Shown piece by piece: positions 62,697-64,000 of a DNA stretch of 64,000 nt. The stretch covers positions 1-64,000 of IMG/VR virus record IMGVR_UViG_3300033143_004212; one strand, given 5' to 3'. Numbering within the stretch: position 1 is the first letter of the stretch; every line of letters begins with the position of its first letter. The position numbers and the translations under genes are program-made. The notes beneath the pieces are model-generated. The model searched no databases. It was not told the origin of the DNA and saw only the letters and a list, made by a program, of their open reading frames with translations. The stretch comes from a virus.

Positions 62697-64000
62697 CTAT
62701 GACTCCCCATTATTTCTTTCCCAAATGAGAGAAATGCTTCCATCTTCATGTATATCTGTAATTTTATAAATAGTATGACGACCACTATTTTTATAAGTTT
62801 TAGCAACGAATTGGGTCTCTCTTCTAAAACCAGTAATTAATAATTTGTTTCCACGCTTAAACCAAGAACGTTCAACAATTTTCTTTTTGTTTGAACCAGG
62901 TATTCTTTCTGATATTTGTTTATCGAAAGCAGCGAATTGGTCTCTATACATTTTTACTACTGCAATTCCGTTAGTAGTTAATATAGTTACAGTATGTCTT
63001 TGTTTATCTTTATCTAATACTGTACCTGCTATAGTATCTAATTTATATATAGGTCTATCAATTCCTTTTATTCTATAATATCTGACAATTGTTGGTTCTG
63101 TAGGTAAGTTATTGAACTCTATAACACCATATGATTCATTATCCATACCAATTAATTCATGTTCATGATGGTAGTAGCAAATAGATTCCATTTCCCAATG
63201 AGAGATTGTTCCACTTGCATATTTTTCTCATAGCTCATTGAATAAAGAATTATTATAATCTATTAACATTTGATTATGATTTTTTTTAATGAATGCTTTG
63301 ATTGGAGCCATTATAGGTTGATATACTTTATCCCATAGTTTCTTTGAGACGTATAGCGCTCCTTCTATCTCTTCTACGAATGCTTCGGGGAATTCAAAAA
63401 TATTATAGTATCCTTCTTTAATAGTATCATCAAATAAGTAATACTCAACTTTATTTTCTCCTATTAAATATTTATTTCCTCTTCTTCTTAAATATTTATT
63501 AAATTTAAAAACTCTTTTTTCCTTAGCAAATTCATCTGGAATAAATCCACCATCTATTAATGCATTCGCATTTTGCATAGTTAACTTTAATTTTGGTGCG
63601 CTTGCATATCGTAAATAATCTTCTAGAATCTCTTCTCTAGGTTTTTGTTCTAGTTCATCAAATGATCCACCTTTAATTAGTGAAATGATTTGTGTTTTAT
63701 TAACTTTTACTTTGTCATAAAAATCTCACATAGATTCATAAGGTCTATTTTCAATAATTTCAGCAACTAAATCTTGACCAATTCCATTCATACTTTTTAA
63801 TCCAAATAAAATAGAATCAGTTTCTGCATCAGGACTAAAATCGAAATTGGCTCTATTAATGTCAGGATAAACAAGCACAATACCATTCTCTTTCATTTTA
63901 CTGATCGCGGAAGCAATAGCACCATAATCTGTAGGTTTAGGTTTTAAAGCTTCAGAATCTTCTAAAGAACCGGCATTAACAGATAAGCAAGCAGTATTCC
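62697..64000 (-). CDS. dnaE: DNA polymerase III alpha subunit (partial, runs off the window)
   Basis: C-terminal about 434 aa of a DnaE-type replicative polymerase; the start lies beyond 64000. UGA Trp at plus-strand 63228 and 63726. Visible motifs: CLSVNAGS, DSILFGLKSMNGIGQDLVAEIIENRPYESMWDFY, LIKGGSFDEL, then a domain with GTVLDKDKQRHTVTILTTNGIAVVKMY (OB fold). The active-site aspartates are upstream, out of view. It would replicate phage DNA independently of the host enzyme. Confidence 0.88.

Overview
The window looks like part of a long-tailed double-stranded DNA phage (siphovirus type), or a prophage of one, from a very A+T-rich Gram-positive lineage. A complete head and tail gene set, two endolysin-type genes, holin-like genes and a replication and nucleotide module are present, with no cellular housekeeping genes. 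UGA is read as tryptophan: 36 in-frame UGA codons in 21 genes sit where the protein families expect Trp (for example in TerL, Dit, RuvC, NrdJ and DnaE), and every gene ends in UAA or UAG. An intact zinc amidase of the peptidoglycan-cleaving type suggests a walled host, so a wall-less Mollicutes host is unlikely despite the code. I see no tRNA gene, and no suppressor tRNA, in the window.

Layout. 1-2340: small rightward genes, each preceded by a copy of an ATTYAAACYGCA repeat just upstream of its Shine-Dalgarno site, then two tandem repeat RNAs of 110-140 nt. 2339-4022: a rightward operon of seven small genes from a consensus sigma70-type promoter. 4205-17199: about 27 small genes, nearly all leftward, in short transcription units (early or host-takeover type). 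Most units are built the same way: terminator, an array of CGGTGTA/TACACCG words, a promoter with a weak -35, then one to three genes. In all 13 of these promoters a TACACCG box lies exactly 5 nt from the -35. This block also holds a DnaQ-type exonuclease, a methyltransferase, a HAD phosphatase, two HELGH metallopeptidases, a frameshifted protein kinase and two RNA candidates.

17200-18030 is a gene-free divergence zone with 58-bp direct repeats, G-tracts and an A/T-only stretch (origin-like or packaging-like). 18034-50522 is the rightward late cluster: two zinc-ribbon proteins with an HNH homing endonuclease between them, TerL, portal, a protease-scaffold fusion with an internal start, decoration protein, major capsid protein, head-tail connectors, tail tube, tail chaperones, a tape measure (frameshifted as given), Dit, Tal and fibre genes. 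50562-57035 holds lysis and fibre genes: a leftward amidase, holin-like proteins, an amidase homologue that has lost its zinc histidines, and a fibre built of about 20-residue repeats. 57076-64000 is a leftward replication module: HTH-RuvC resolvase, dUTPase, small proteins, a B12-dependent (class II) ribonucleotide reductase and a DNA polymerase III alpha subunit that runs off the window.

How it may work together (inference). The boxed leftward units look like a co-regulated early regulon; their roughly 35-40 Trp codons are all UGG. Structural, packaging, lysis and replication genes use UGA freely. That division fits a temporal programme in which UGA-containing genes are fully translated only once UGA decoding is available.
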